Positions 51,152 to 58,792 of a DNA stretch of 64,000 bases are shown here, piece after piece. A program made the translations under genes and the position numbers. The notes below the pieces were generated by a model. The model was not told the DNA's origin. It saw nothing but the letters and a program-made list of their open reading frames with translations, and did not search any database. Source of the stretch: Bacillota bacterium (lineage in GTDB: Bacteria; Bacillota; UBA994; UBA5500); contig JAKOXL010000029.1 of NCBI GenBank assembly GCA_029781045.1, positions 22,627 to 86,626 of the forward strand, read 5' to 3'. How positions within the stretch are numbered: position 1 is the stretch's first letter; every line of letters starts with the position of its first letter.

Positions 51152-52945
51152 GTGGCTAAGATCCGAGTATTGCCTGAAGCTATAGCCAATCAGATCGCTG
51201 CAGGAGAAGTAGTAGAAAGACCAGCTTCTATAGTCAAGGAGTTGGTGGAAAACTCCATTGACGGCGGTGCAAAGCGTGTTGATATTGAGATAGAAGGGGG
51301 AGGACTGCATCTTATAGCAGTGAGTGACGACGGTGAGGGTATGAGCGCAGAGGACGCGGAGTTGGCCTTTCAGCGCCATGCCACCAGCAAACTGCGCACA
51401 GCCGAGGATCTATTCTGTATCACTACCCTTGGTTTCCGAGGAGAAGCTCTCCCCAGTATTGCCTCGGTAGCTGCTGTAGAGATGGTGACCCGGCAGCCAA
51501 GCAGTGATGTGGGGCACAAGATTGCCTTGAGAGGCGGGCAAAGGATTAGCAGTACCCCATGGGGTGCGCCGCCCGGTACCCAGGTTAGGGTGCGAGAGCT
51601 CTTCTACAATACTCCTGCTCGCCATAAGTTCCTAAGTTCACCCCAGGCCGAAGCCGGGAGAATACGGGATTTGGTTGTTAGATTGGCCTTGGCCAACCCT
51701 CAAATAGCTTTTCGCCTAGACTTGGATGGTCGCGTAGTCCTTAACACCCCGGGTAACGCTGAGCTGAATGATGTGGTGTTGGCTATATATGGGCGGGAAG
51801 TGGCGGAGCAGATGATACCTGTCAAGCGGCAAACGCCGGAAGTGACAGTTGCAGGGCTTATTAGTCGCCCGGATCTGACCAGGAATAACCGACGTGATCA
51901 GGTTTTTGTTATCAATGGTCGTTTGGTGCAATGTCGGGCCCTGTCGGTGGTCTTGCAGGAGGCATACCGCTCTCTTCTGCCTAACGGACGTCATCCCTTG
52001 GCCTTCTTAGAGTTGACCTTACCTGCTAACCGGGTTGATGTGAACGTGCACCCGGCCAAAATAGAAGTGAGGCTAGGTGATGAACGGGAAGTTGCTGCCA
52101 TCGTCCTGCGTACAGTGCGGGATGCTCTGCAGTTGGAAGCCAGTAGGGCGACGGCGGCGGCAGCGCGCTGGCCAGACTCTGTGGGAGGCAATAGCACTTG
52201 GTCAATGACAGAAGCCTACGCCAGTGCAAAAAGGGACCCGCTCCCATGGGAATCTCGGCAGTTGGGGGAAGAGCTGGAAGTGCCTATTAGCTTTTACCGC
52301 CCTAAAGCGGAGCCGTTTGCAGTCCTAGCCGCGTCTACAGAACCTGCAGAGGTTCTCGTTAAGGAGAGTAGTCATGTTGTTCCTTATCGCGTTTTGGGCC
52401 AAGCTTTAAACTCCTATATAGTTATTGAGAGGGAAGATGGGCTTTGGCTGGTCGATCAACATGCTGCCCACGAACGGATCATCTATGAACAGTTACTTAC
52501 ACAGGCAACGGAGCGGGTCGTCAATCAACTATTGGTACCCTATACTTTCACTGTTGCCGGGCGAGAGGCTGCCCAACTGGAGAGCTCGCTGGACCAGCTG
52601 GCCGCTCTCGGATTTGAGGTGGAGCACTTTGGGGGCAACACTTGGGCACTGCGCAGTCTACCTTCGGTGTATAAAGTCCGTTTTAGGCCGGAAGAGTTCT
52701 ATGACTTGCTGGCAGACTGGACCGATGGCTGGGAAGGGCTGAAAGCCGATGAAAAGAGGGAAAAGATACTGATTCGGTTGGCTTGCACTGGTGCGATTAA
52801 GGCGGGTCAACGCTTGCACAATGCGGAAATGATAGAGCTGCTGGATCAGCTTTGGCTATGCCAGTTACCTTTCACCTGCCCTCATGGTCGGCCTGTGGCT
52901 CTGCAGTTCACTAGCGACCAGCTGTTTCGCCTTTTTCACCCGTAA
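51152..52945 (+). CDS. mutL: DNA mismatch repair protein MutL
   Basis: Couples MutS to downstream repair, 597 aa, GTG start. GHKL ATPase motifs: ELVENSIDGGAKRVDIEI, SDDGEGM, ATSKL, TLGFRGEALPSIASV and RELFYNTPARHKFL. The C-terminal domain (about 405-590) shows LWLVDQHAAHERIIYE, the metal-binding endonuclease motif DQHAAHERIxYE of MutL in species without MutH, and the late CPHGRP. So it should be a nicking endonuclease. The AT-rich linker of about 330-400 is less conserved. Followed by miaA after 13 bp. Confidence 0.97.
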   Translation: MAKIRVLPEAIANQIAAGEVVERPASIVKELVENSIDGGAKRVDIEIEGGGLHLIAVSDDGEGMSAEDAELAFQRHATSKLRTAEDLFCITTLGFRGEALPSIASVAAVEMVTRQPSSDVGHKIALRGGQRISSTPWGAPPGTQVRVRELFYNTPARHKFLSSPQAEAGRIRDLVVRLALANPQIAFRLDLDGRVVLNTPGNAELNDVVLAIYGREVAEQMIPVKRQTPEVTVAGLISRPDLTRNNRRDQVFVINGRLVQCRALSVVLQEAYRSLLPNGRHPLAFLELTLPANRVDVNVHPAKIEVRLGDEREVAAIVLRTVRDALQLEASRATAAAARWPDSVGGNSTWSMTEAYASAKRDPLPWESRQLGEELEVPISFYRPKAEPFAVLAASTEPAEVLVKESSHVVPYRVLGQALNSYIVIEREDGLWLVDQHAAHERIIYEQLLTQATERVVNQLLVPYTFTVAGREAAQLESSLDQLAALGFEVEHFGGNTWALRSLPSVYKVRFRPEEFYDLLADWTDGWEGLKADEKREKILIRLACTGAIKAGQRLHNAEMIELLDQLWLCQLPFTCPHGRPVALQFTSDQLFRLFHP

Positions 52946-52958
52946 TAGGAGGCATAGA

Positions 52959-53900
52959 ATGCAGAAGTTATTGATTATAGTGGGACCTACCGCTGTTGGC
53001 AAAACGGAAATCGCAGTTCACGTAGCTAAGCGTCTAAATGGCGAGATCATTTCCGCCGACTCAATGCAGGTATACCGAGGCATGAACATTGGCACGGCAA
53101 AGCCAACCTTGGAAGAGCAGGCGGGGATACCTCACCATATGCTTGACATTGTGGATCCGGGAGAGCCATTTAGTGTGGCGGACTACCAGAGAATGGCCCG
53201 AGAAAAAATAAGGCAGATTGCGGCCCGTGGTCGGCTACCTATTTTGGCTGGGGGAACCGGGCTGTATGTACGGGCAGTAATAGACCCCTATAACTTTATC
53301 CCTGCCGATACGGACTGGAACTTGCGTGACCGGCTACGCCAGATGGCTAAAGAAGAAGGACTTGATGGGTTATATAGATGGCTTAGTGAGGTTGACCCAG
53401 TGGCAGCTAAGCGCATCCATCCCAATGATGAGCGCCGCATCGTTCGTGCTTTAGAGGTTTACAAGACTACCGGTCAACCCTTATCCTTTTGGGAACAACA
53501 GCCCGATGAACAGCGTCCCTTGTATGACCTGGTCATGATCGGGCTGCATCGTCCGCGCCCAGAGCTTTATGAGCGGATCAACAGAAGAGTTGATCTAATG
53601 CTTGAGCAGGGGCTATTGGAGGAGGCTAAAGAGCTGCTGGCTCAAGGATTGGATGAGAAGTTTATTGCTAATCAGGCCATCGGGTACAAAGAGTTTTTTG
53701 CTTACCTGCGTGGTGAAGAATCTTTAGCGGAGGCTACGGAGAAGCTAAAGCAAGGGACACGCCGTTATGCCAAACGCCAGCTCACCTGGTTCCGCGCTGA
53801 CCGCCGAGTCGAGTGGGTACAAGTCGGCGAAAATCGCACAGCAGTCGAAGTTGTCAATGAAATCCTAAAAATAGTTGCAGATAGGTGGAAAATGGTATAA
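52959..53900 (+). CDS. miaA: tRNA dimethylallyltransferase
   Basis: Adds the dimethylallyl group to A37 of tRNAs that read UNN codons (EC 2.5.1.75), 313 aa. P-loop GPTAVGKT at 9-16, ISADSMQVYRGMNIGTAKPT, HHMLDI, LAGGTGLYVRAVI and RRIVRALEVYKTTG are all present, with the C-terminal IGYKEFFAYLRGE and RRYAKRQLTWFR. ATG 52959 has TAGGAGG seven bases upstream. Position between mutL and hfq is classical. Confidence 0.97.
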   Translation: MQKLLIIVGPTAVGKTEIAVHVAKRLNGEIISADSMQVYRGMNIGTAKPTLEEQAGIPHHMLDIVDPGEPFSVADYQRMAREKIRQIAARGRLPILAGGTGLYVRAVIDPYNFIPADTDWNLRDRLRQMAKEEGLDGLYRWLSEVDPVAAKRIHPNDERRIVRALEVYKTTGQPLSFWEQQPDEQRPLYDLVMIGLHRPRPELYERINRRVDLMLEQGLLEEAKELLAQGLDEKFIANQAIGYKEFFAYLRGEESLAEATEKLKQGTRRYAKRQLTWFRADRRVEWVQVGENRTAVEVVNEILKIVADRWKMV

Positions 53901-53903
53901 AAT
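53875..53903 (+). promoter_or_regulatory. Candidate internal promoter for hfq
   Basis: TTGCAG, 17-bp spacer, TAAAAT, overlapping the 3' end of miaA and 36 bp before the hfq start. Confidence 0.45.
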
Positions 53904-53938
53904 AACGGGGAACGTAGAGAGATAAAGGGGGCCTCGAC

Positions 53939-54181
53939 TTGACCAAGCCTAGCATTAATTTACAAGACTCGTTTCTCAACCAAATGCGCAGAGAAAACGT
54001 CCCGGTCACCGTTTTTCTAGTCAACGGATATCAGCTGAAAGGCGTGTTACGAGGCTTTGATAACTTTACTCTGATCCTCGAGGCTGACGGCAAGCAACAG
54101 TTGGTGTATAAGCATGCTATCTCAACCATTGCGCCCTTCCGGCCTATTCAATTGAATGCATTACAAGAGATTGAAGAGTAA
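53939..54181 (+). CDS. hfq: RNA chaperone Hfq
   Basis: Sm-like hexameric RNA-binding protein, 80 aa. Sm1 motif [39 protein letters not shown] and Sm2 core YKHAISTI are intact. TTG start at 53939 with AAAGGGGG eight bases upstream. Lacks the long acidic C-terminal tail of E. coli Hfq, as in other Firmicutes. Ends at a strong terminator, so the mutS-hfq operon ends here. Confidence 0.96.
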   Translation: MTKPSINLQDSFLNQMRRENVPVTVFLVNGYQLKGVLRGFDNFTLILEADGKQQLVYKHAISTIAPFRPIQLNALQEIEE

Positions 54182-54188
54182 GACAATC

Positions 54189-54228
54189 AAGGCTGCCTCT
54201 GCATAATATAATAGGCAGCCTTCTTTTT
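54189..54228 (+). terminator. Intrinsic terminator after hfq
   Basis: Ten-bp stem AAGGCTGCCT with AGGCAGCCTT over 14 nt, followed by CTTTTTG. Confidence 0.88.
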
Positions 54229-54345
54229 GTTAGCTGAGCTGATATTGGCGGCTTTGGTGGTATCCGCTGCAGCTACCCTGTGCACTTTGGCACCTGCCTA
54301 AGCATAGATTCTAACAGAGCCTTTATGTCGAGGGGAGGGGTATAC

Positions 54346-55353
54346 GTGCTGCCAGAGCAAAACCGGCCCAGCAATTATGACGAAGTTGCCGAGCTATTGG
54401 AACAGGGAAAGATTAGCGTGGCTGAGGCTTTCCGCTTGCTTCGGGAGGTAGAAGGAGGCCTTGGATCAGTGGCACCCATACGCCCAATAGTGCCCAAAAA
54501 CCCATTGCCAGCACCAGCGCAGCCAGATAAGGCAGCTACCCTTGCAGAGATTATGGCAGAACTGGACTCGTTGATTGGCCTCACCAAGGTGAAGAAATTG
54601 GTTAAAGAACTGCAGGCCTTTATTCAGATCCAAAAGTGTCGCGAGGAACAGCACTTAGCTACCGAGCCGTTGGTGCTACATATGATCTTCCTGGGCAACC
54701 CAGGCACAGGCAAAACGACGGTTGCTCGTCTAATGGGGAGAATCTTCAAGGAAATGGACGTTCTGCCAAAAGGGCATTTGACGGAAATAGAGAGAGCCGA
54801 TTTGGTAGGAGAATATATAGGACATACGGCCCAGAAAACCAGGGAACAGATCCGCCGGGCTTTAGGTGGCATACTGTTTATAGATGAAGCCTACTCCTTG
54901 GCCCGTGGGGGCGAAAAGGACTTTGGCAAAGAGGCTATCGATGCCATGGTCAAAGCTATGGAAGATTACAAGGAGCAGTTAATAATCATCCTAGCCGGTT
55001 ATAGAGATGAAATGCACCAGTTTATCGAGACTAATCCGGGATTGCGTTCCCGTTTTCCCATAATCATTGAGTTTGACGATTATCATATTGATGAGTTGGT
55101 GGCCATAGCAGAACTGATGCTTCACAAAAGGCAATACAAGTTGTCGCCCGAGGCCAAGAGTAAGTTGACCCGCATCTTATTGGAACACTATCAGTTTGAG
55201 CCTCGGAACTTTGGCAATGCTCGCCTTGTTCGCAACTTGATAGAACGAGCAATCCGCAAGCAAGCAGTGCGGCTTGTGAAAGAAAAGAGTCCCACTAGGG
55301 AACAGCTGATGCTCATTCTACCAGAAGATATTCAGGAGGAGTCTGAGGAATAG
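54346..55353 (+). CDS. spoVK: Stage V sporulation protein K-like AAA ATPase
   Basis: AAA ATPase of the CbxX/CfxQ/SpoVK family, 335 aa. Variable N-terminal part (about 1-65), then Walker A GNPGTGKT at 117-124, Walker B with Asp180-Glu181 in LFIDEAYSLARGG, sensor 1 LAGYRDEM, and arginine finger region LRSRFPIIIEF. GTG 54346 has AGGGGAGGGG five bases upstream; the longer frame to 54280 is not supported. Involved in late spore maturation in Bacillus. Its place next to hfq is conserved in Firmicutes and marks the organism as a likely spore former. Confidence 0.92.
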   Translation: MLPEQNRPSNYDEVAELLEQGKISVAEAFRLLREVEGGLGSVAPIRPIVPKNPLPAPAQPDKAATLAEIMAELDSLIGLTKVKKLVKELQAFIQIQKCREEQHLATEPLVLHMIFLGNPGTGKTTVARLMGRIFKEMDVLPKGHLTEIERADLVGEYIGHTAQKTREQIRRALGGILFIDEAYSLARGGEKDFGKEAIDAMVKAMEDYKEQLIIILAGYRDEMHQFIETNPGLRSRFPIIIEFDDYHIDELVAIAELMLHKRQYKLSPEAKSKLTRILLEHYQFEPRNFGNARLVRNLIERAIRKQAVRLVKEKSPTREQLMLILPEDIQEESEE

Positions 55354-55685
55354 GGGCTGACGCACAAAGACTGTATCCCAACCTGCAGTCGGTACTAGAA
55401 AAGGGGGGGGTAGTTCCTAAGATTACCCGATACTGAAAACAGCAATTGCTATTAGGCCGCAGATATACGCAGAGCGTGTTAGGCTTAATAAACAAAAGGC
55501 AATTAGCGACAAGGAGCGAGCAGCCTTGGGCCCGCACCAAAGCAGACTGCCCGACGTAAGTAGATCTACAGGCTACGCCATCCTGATCTGAGCCGAGGCA
55601 GTCGCTGTCTTTGGCGAACATTGCGACAGAGTTTGGGGACTAGCGCTCTAGCAGGACAACTGCCCACAATAACCGCAAGTAAAAT
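55354..55685. other. Intergenic region between spoVK and the MFS gene
   Basis: About 330 bp between convergent genes. A run of eight or more G (about 55402-55410) is notable. No gene, RNA or repeat was recognised. Confidence 0.4.
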
Positions 55686-55707
55686 GGGGCTGTTTTGTGA
55701 CAGCCCC
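55686..55707 (-). terminator. Terminator of the minus-strand MFS gene
   Basis: Stem GGGGCTG with CAGCCCC over 8 nt, overlapping the stop codon; on the minus strand ATTTTAC follows. Confidence 0.7.
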
Positions 55708-56894
55708 TACTTTGATGTGCTTTGTTGTATGACTTGTTGTGAAACCGGACTGACTAGTAGACGTTGAGAAGCCCAGGCTAGACCCGCTAGTATGAGAGCA
55801 GATACTGCAAATAGAGGTGCCACCCCGAGGCGGGAGCTGACAGCACCGAAGACCAAGTAGTAGATGACGTTGGTAAGGTCCAGAGTGCCACGATAGAAGC
55901 CGGTGGCGGTTCCTATTTGACCGGCGTGGGAAGCCTCCTGAGCCAGACTTAGCCAAGTCAAGCTAGTCAAGGTGAAAAGCCCTCCTATTGCGGGGAAAAG
56001 CATGTAGGCTACCGTAAGTGTCCTCTGCCAGAACAAAAGCAAGAGAAGGATGGAGTTAGTAACATAGACTAAGAGAATGATGCCGCGACTACCCAACTTC
56101 TTTTGTAGGGTAGGGGCCAACAACTGACAGACCAGACCAGCAGCGACAATCAGGCCCGCAATGAATCCCACATCACGATAGCCTCCGCCTAGGGCATATA
56201 CGTACAAGGACATACCCATCAAATTGATGGTCTCTGCGATCATTCCTACTCCGGCCAAAAGGCTGATGCGTCTTACAGCACCGCTCACCCGCAAGAGGGC
56301 GTTTAGGCTAAAACGATTGGCAGCTGGTGTGCGGAAAGTGTTTGGCTCGTTAGCAAAGAACTTCAGGGAGAAAAGGGTGGCGAGAACAAAGGAAAAGCAG
56401 TCAATATAAAACACAATGTGGGGAGTAAAGGCCTCAGCCAAATACCCTCCTAACCAGTTGGCTGCTACTCCGCTGAGCGCGACGCTCACATTGAATACGG
56501 TCATGTTCTGTAACCGCTCGTTGGGGGCGCTGGAGTCAGCCACCATACAGAGGATGACAACCCAATAGAGGCCCGCCGCTAGTCCCTGAACCACACGAAA
56601 CAGGGCTACCTGTAGTGGAGTTTGGGCTAGTGCATAGGCCAGATTGGCACCAGCAAAACCCGCCAAGGAAAGGGCCAACAGAGAGCGTCGACCCAAACGA
56701 TCTGTAATCTGTCCAGAACACAGGCTAGTCAGCCCCCGTATGAGGGAGAACCAGGCAAAGGAAAGGCCCACTAATAGTTCGCTACCGCCAAGCGTACGCA
56801 AGTAGATGGGTAGGATCCCCCCGGCACTGGTCATAGCCAAATTCTGTATGAAAGCAACGGCGAGAACGCCACGTAGCATGCGTCTGTTTGTCAT
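55707..56894 (-). CDS. MFS transporter
   Basis: Twelve-helix permease, 395 aa. Motif A in loop 2-3: GQITDRLGRRSLLALSLAG, well kept. The loop 8-9 pseudo-repeat is weaker (APTLQKKLGSRGIILLVYV). Loop 4-5 shows RVVQGLAAGLYWVVIL. The layout suits a drug or sugar efflux type. Single gene. The 400 bp upstream also holds the transhydrogenase promoter. Substrate not predictable. Confidence 0.87.
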   Translation of the reverse strand: MTNRRMLRGVLAVAFIQNLAMTSAGGILPIYLRTLGGSELLVGLSFAWFSLIRGLTSLCSGQITDRLGRRSLLALSLAGFAGANLAYALAQTPLQVALFRVVQGLAAGLYWVVILCMVADSSAPNERLQNMTVFNVSVALSGVAANWLGGYLAEAFTPHIVFYIDCFSFVLATLFSLKFFANEPNTFRTPAANRFSLNALLRVSGAVRRISLLAGVGMIAETINLMGMSLYVYALGGGYRDVGFIAGLIVAAGLVCQLLAPTLQKKLGSRGIILLVYVTNSILLLLLFWQRTLTVAYMLFPAIGGLFTLTSLTWLSLAQEASHAGQIGTATGFYRGTLDLTNVIYYLVFGAVSSRLGVAPLFAVSALILAGLAWASQRLLVSPVSQQVIQQSTSK

Positions 56895-57295
56895 GTGAAC
56901 CTCCCTAGAAAGCGAGAGTGATGATAGACTCTTCTCCTTGTAAATAGGCTTTCCTGCTGGGGGCCGTGCGGGTTGACGCCATAAAACTAGAGAGTATCAA
57001 AACCTTAATAAAGGCGAATGCGCGTCCTAGGCGGTTGACTGTTATACTAGCTGCGGATAGACCGGCGAAATTCCCCTAATTAAGGGTTTTAAGGGCCTCA
57101 AAAGGGTGTGTATAATGTATGCAAGAGGCTGGCCCAGTTCCTGATTAGGAAGGAATCTTCTCGCATATGTAGAAGAGGAAACTAGTAAACGGACAAGCTA
57201 CATATGTGTAGGCAACAGAGTGGTCGGTTTACCTTACGAATAACGCGGCCATAGATGCCTGCAGTTATTCAAAAAAATGGAGGAGGTCTTGTTCG
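56895..57295. other. Shared promoter region of the MFS and transhydrogenase operons
   Basis: 401 bp between divergent genes. A TATAAT at 57111-57116 with TTTAAG or TTAAGG 16-17 bp before is a fair promoter for the transhydrogenase. A TTGACT at about 57032 has no good partner. The transcript leader would be about 175 nt; I saw no riboswitch that I know. Confidence 0.45.
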
Positions 57296-58471
57296 ATGCA
57301 GTTTCAAGGCTTAGTTTTTGGCGTCCCGAAGGAGATCATGGCCGGTGAACGACGTGTAGCTGCTATACCGGAAACGGTAAAGAAGATGGTCTCCAATGGT
57401 GCTAAGGTTTTGGTGGAGCGTGGCGCAGGGCTCGGTTCTTTCTTCAGCAACGAAGAATATGAAGACGCAGGTGCTACCTTGGTAGACAATGTGGAAGAGC
57501 TTTTTGCCCAAGCTGACGTCATCCTCAAAGTTAAGGAACCCCTGTTTAATGACAAGGTGGGCAAGCATGAAGTTGACATGATGCATGCCGGACAGGTATT
57601 AGTCACCTTCTTACACCCGGCTGCTCCCGCCAACCATGAAATGATCAAGAACCTAACAGCTAAGGGTGTGACAGCCCTGACCTTGGATGGTATTCCCCGC
57701 ATTTCTAGGGCCCAAGCTATGGATGCTTTGACTTCCATGAGCACGGTGGCCGGGTATAAGGCTGTAATCATGGCAGCCGACCGCATACCGAAATTTGTAC
57801 CTATGATCGGTTCCGCTGTTGGTATGATTCCTCCGGCTACTGTGACCGTGCTAGGTGCCGGTGTTGCAGGCTTACAAGCTATTGCCACCGCTAAGCGTCT
57901 AGGAGCGGTTGTCTATGCCGCCGATATTCGTCCTGACGCGGCTGAACACGCCAAGAGCTTAGGCGCGAAAATCATTGAAACTGGTGTTCCGGCGGAAATC
58001 GCCATCGGTGAGGGTGGCTATGCCCGTTCGCTGCCACAGGAGTGGGTTGTGAAGGAGCAAGAAGCCCTGTTTGATACAATTGCCAAGTCGGATATCGTAG
58101 TGGCTACTGCTCTAGTCCCTGGCCGTATGGCGCCAATTCTGATCACGGAGGAAATGGTCAAAGCCATGAAGCCCGGTTCTGCCATTGTAGACGTGTCCAT
58201 TGATCAGGGCGGCAACTGCGAGCTCACAGTCGGTGGTCAAGTTGTTGAGAAGTATGGTGTGAGCATTGACGGTACGAAGAACATTCCAGGAATGGTTCCC
58301 GCTAGTGCCACAACCATGTTCGCTAAGAACATGATCAACTTTATCAACAACATGATTAAGGATGGGCAGGTAATCATCGATATGAATGATGAGATAACCG
58401 CATCTACTTTAGTATGTAAAGATGGAAAGCTGGTGCATGCAGGTACCCGCGAAGCCATGGGACTCAACTAG
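57296..58471 (+). CDS. pntAA: NAD(P) transhydrogenase alpha subunit, NAD-binding part
   Basis: Domain I of proton-translocating transhydrogenase, 391 aa, soluble and membrane-associated. It binds NAD(H): GVPKEIMAGERRVAAIPETV at the N-terminus, VTVLGAGVAGLQAIATAKRLGAVV Rossmann core (in pieces), VGGQVVEKYGVSIDGTKNIPG near the end. ATG 57296 has GGAGGAGGT upstream. In this split form, as in some bacteria, the membrane part of alpha is a separate small gene 33 bp later. Works with pntAB and pntB to exchange hydride between NADH and NADP+ at the cost of the proton gradient. Confidence 0.93.
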   Translation: MQFQGLVFGVPKEIMAGERRVAAIPETVKKMVSNGAKVLVERGAGLGSFFSNEEYEDAGATLVDNVEELFAQADVILKVKEPLFNDKVGKHEVDMMHAGQVLVTFLHPAAPANHEMIKNLTAKGVTALTLDGIPRISRAQAMDALTSMSTVAGYKAVIMAADRIPKFVPMIGSAVGMIPPATVTVLGAGVAGLQAIATAKRLGAVVYAADIRPDAAEHAKSLGAKIIETGVPAEIAIGEGGYARSLPQEWVVKEQEALFDTIAKSDIVVATALVPGRMAPILITEEMVKAMKPGSAIVDVSIDQGGNCELTVGGQVVEKYGVSIDGTKNIPGMVPASATTMFAKNMINFINNMIKDGQVIIDMNDEITASTLVCKDGKLVHAGTREAMGLN

Positions 58472-58504
58472 CAACTATTAAGACGGATAAGGAGTGCAAT
58501 TATA

Positions 58505-58780
58505 ATGAACGCATTGTGGCTAATGGTGGTCTTTGTAGTTTCCACCTGGCTGGGGTATAAGGTAATCAGCGAAGTCCCTTCCTTGCTGCATACGCCTTTA
58601 ATGTCAGGTAGCAACGCTATCTCCGGTGTCACCATCCTGGGCTCGTTGGTTTCCACTGCTTTGGCGGTTGCCTCCGGTAGTCGGGTGCTGGGGTTCGTGG
58701 CCATCATCTTAGCCTGTATCAACTTAGTGGGCGGCTTTGTCGTTACAGACCGCATGCTAAGAATGTTTAAAGCCAAATAG
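58505..58780 (+). CDS. pntAB: NAD(P) transhydrogenase alpha subunit, membrane part
   Basis: 91-aa membrane protein with three helices, the alpha portion of domain II: ALWLMVVFVVSTWLGYKVIS, LMSGSNAISGVTILGSLVST and VLGFVAIILACINLVGGFVV. The motif SGSNAISG is conserved in all transhydrogenases. AAGGAGTG precedes the ATG. The pntB gene begins 12 bp later. The polypeptide split between alpha1 and alpha2 is as in Rhodospirillum. Confidence 0.93.
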   Translation: MNALWLMVVFVVSTWLGYKVISEVPSLLHTPLMSGSNAISGVTILGSLVSTALAVASGSRVLGFVAIILACINLVGGFVVTDRMLRMFKAK

Positions 58781-58792
58781 AGAGGTGTCGAG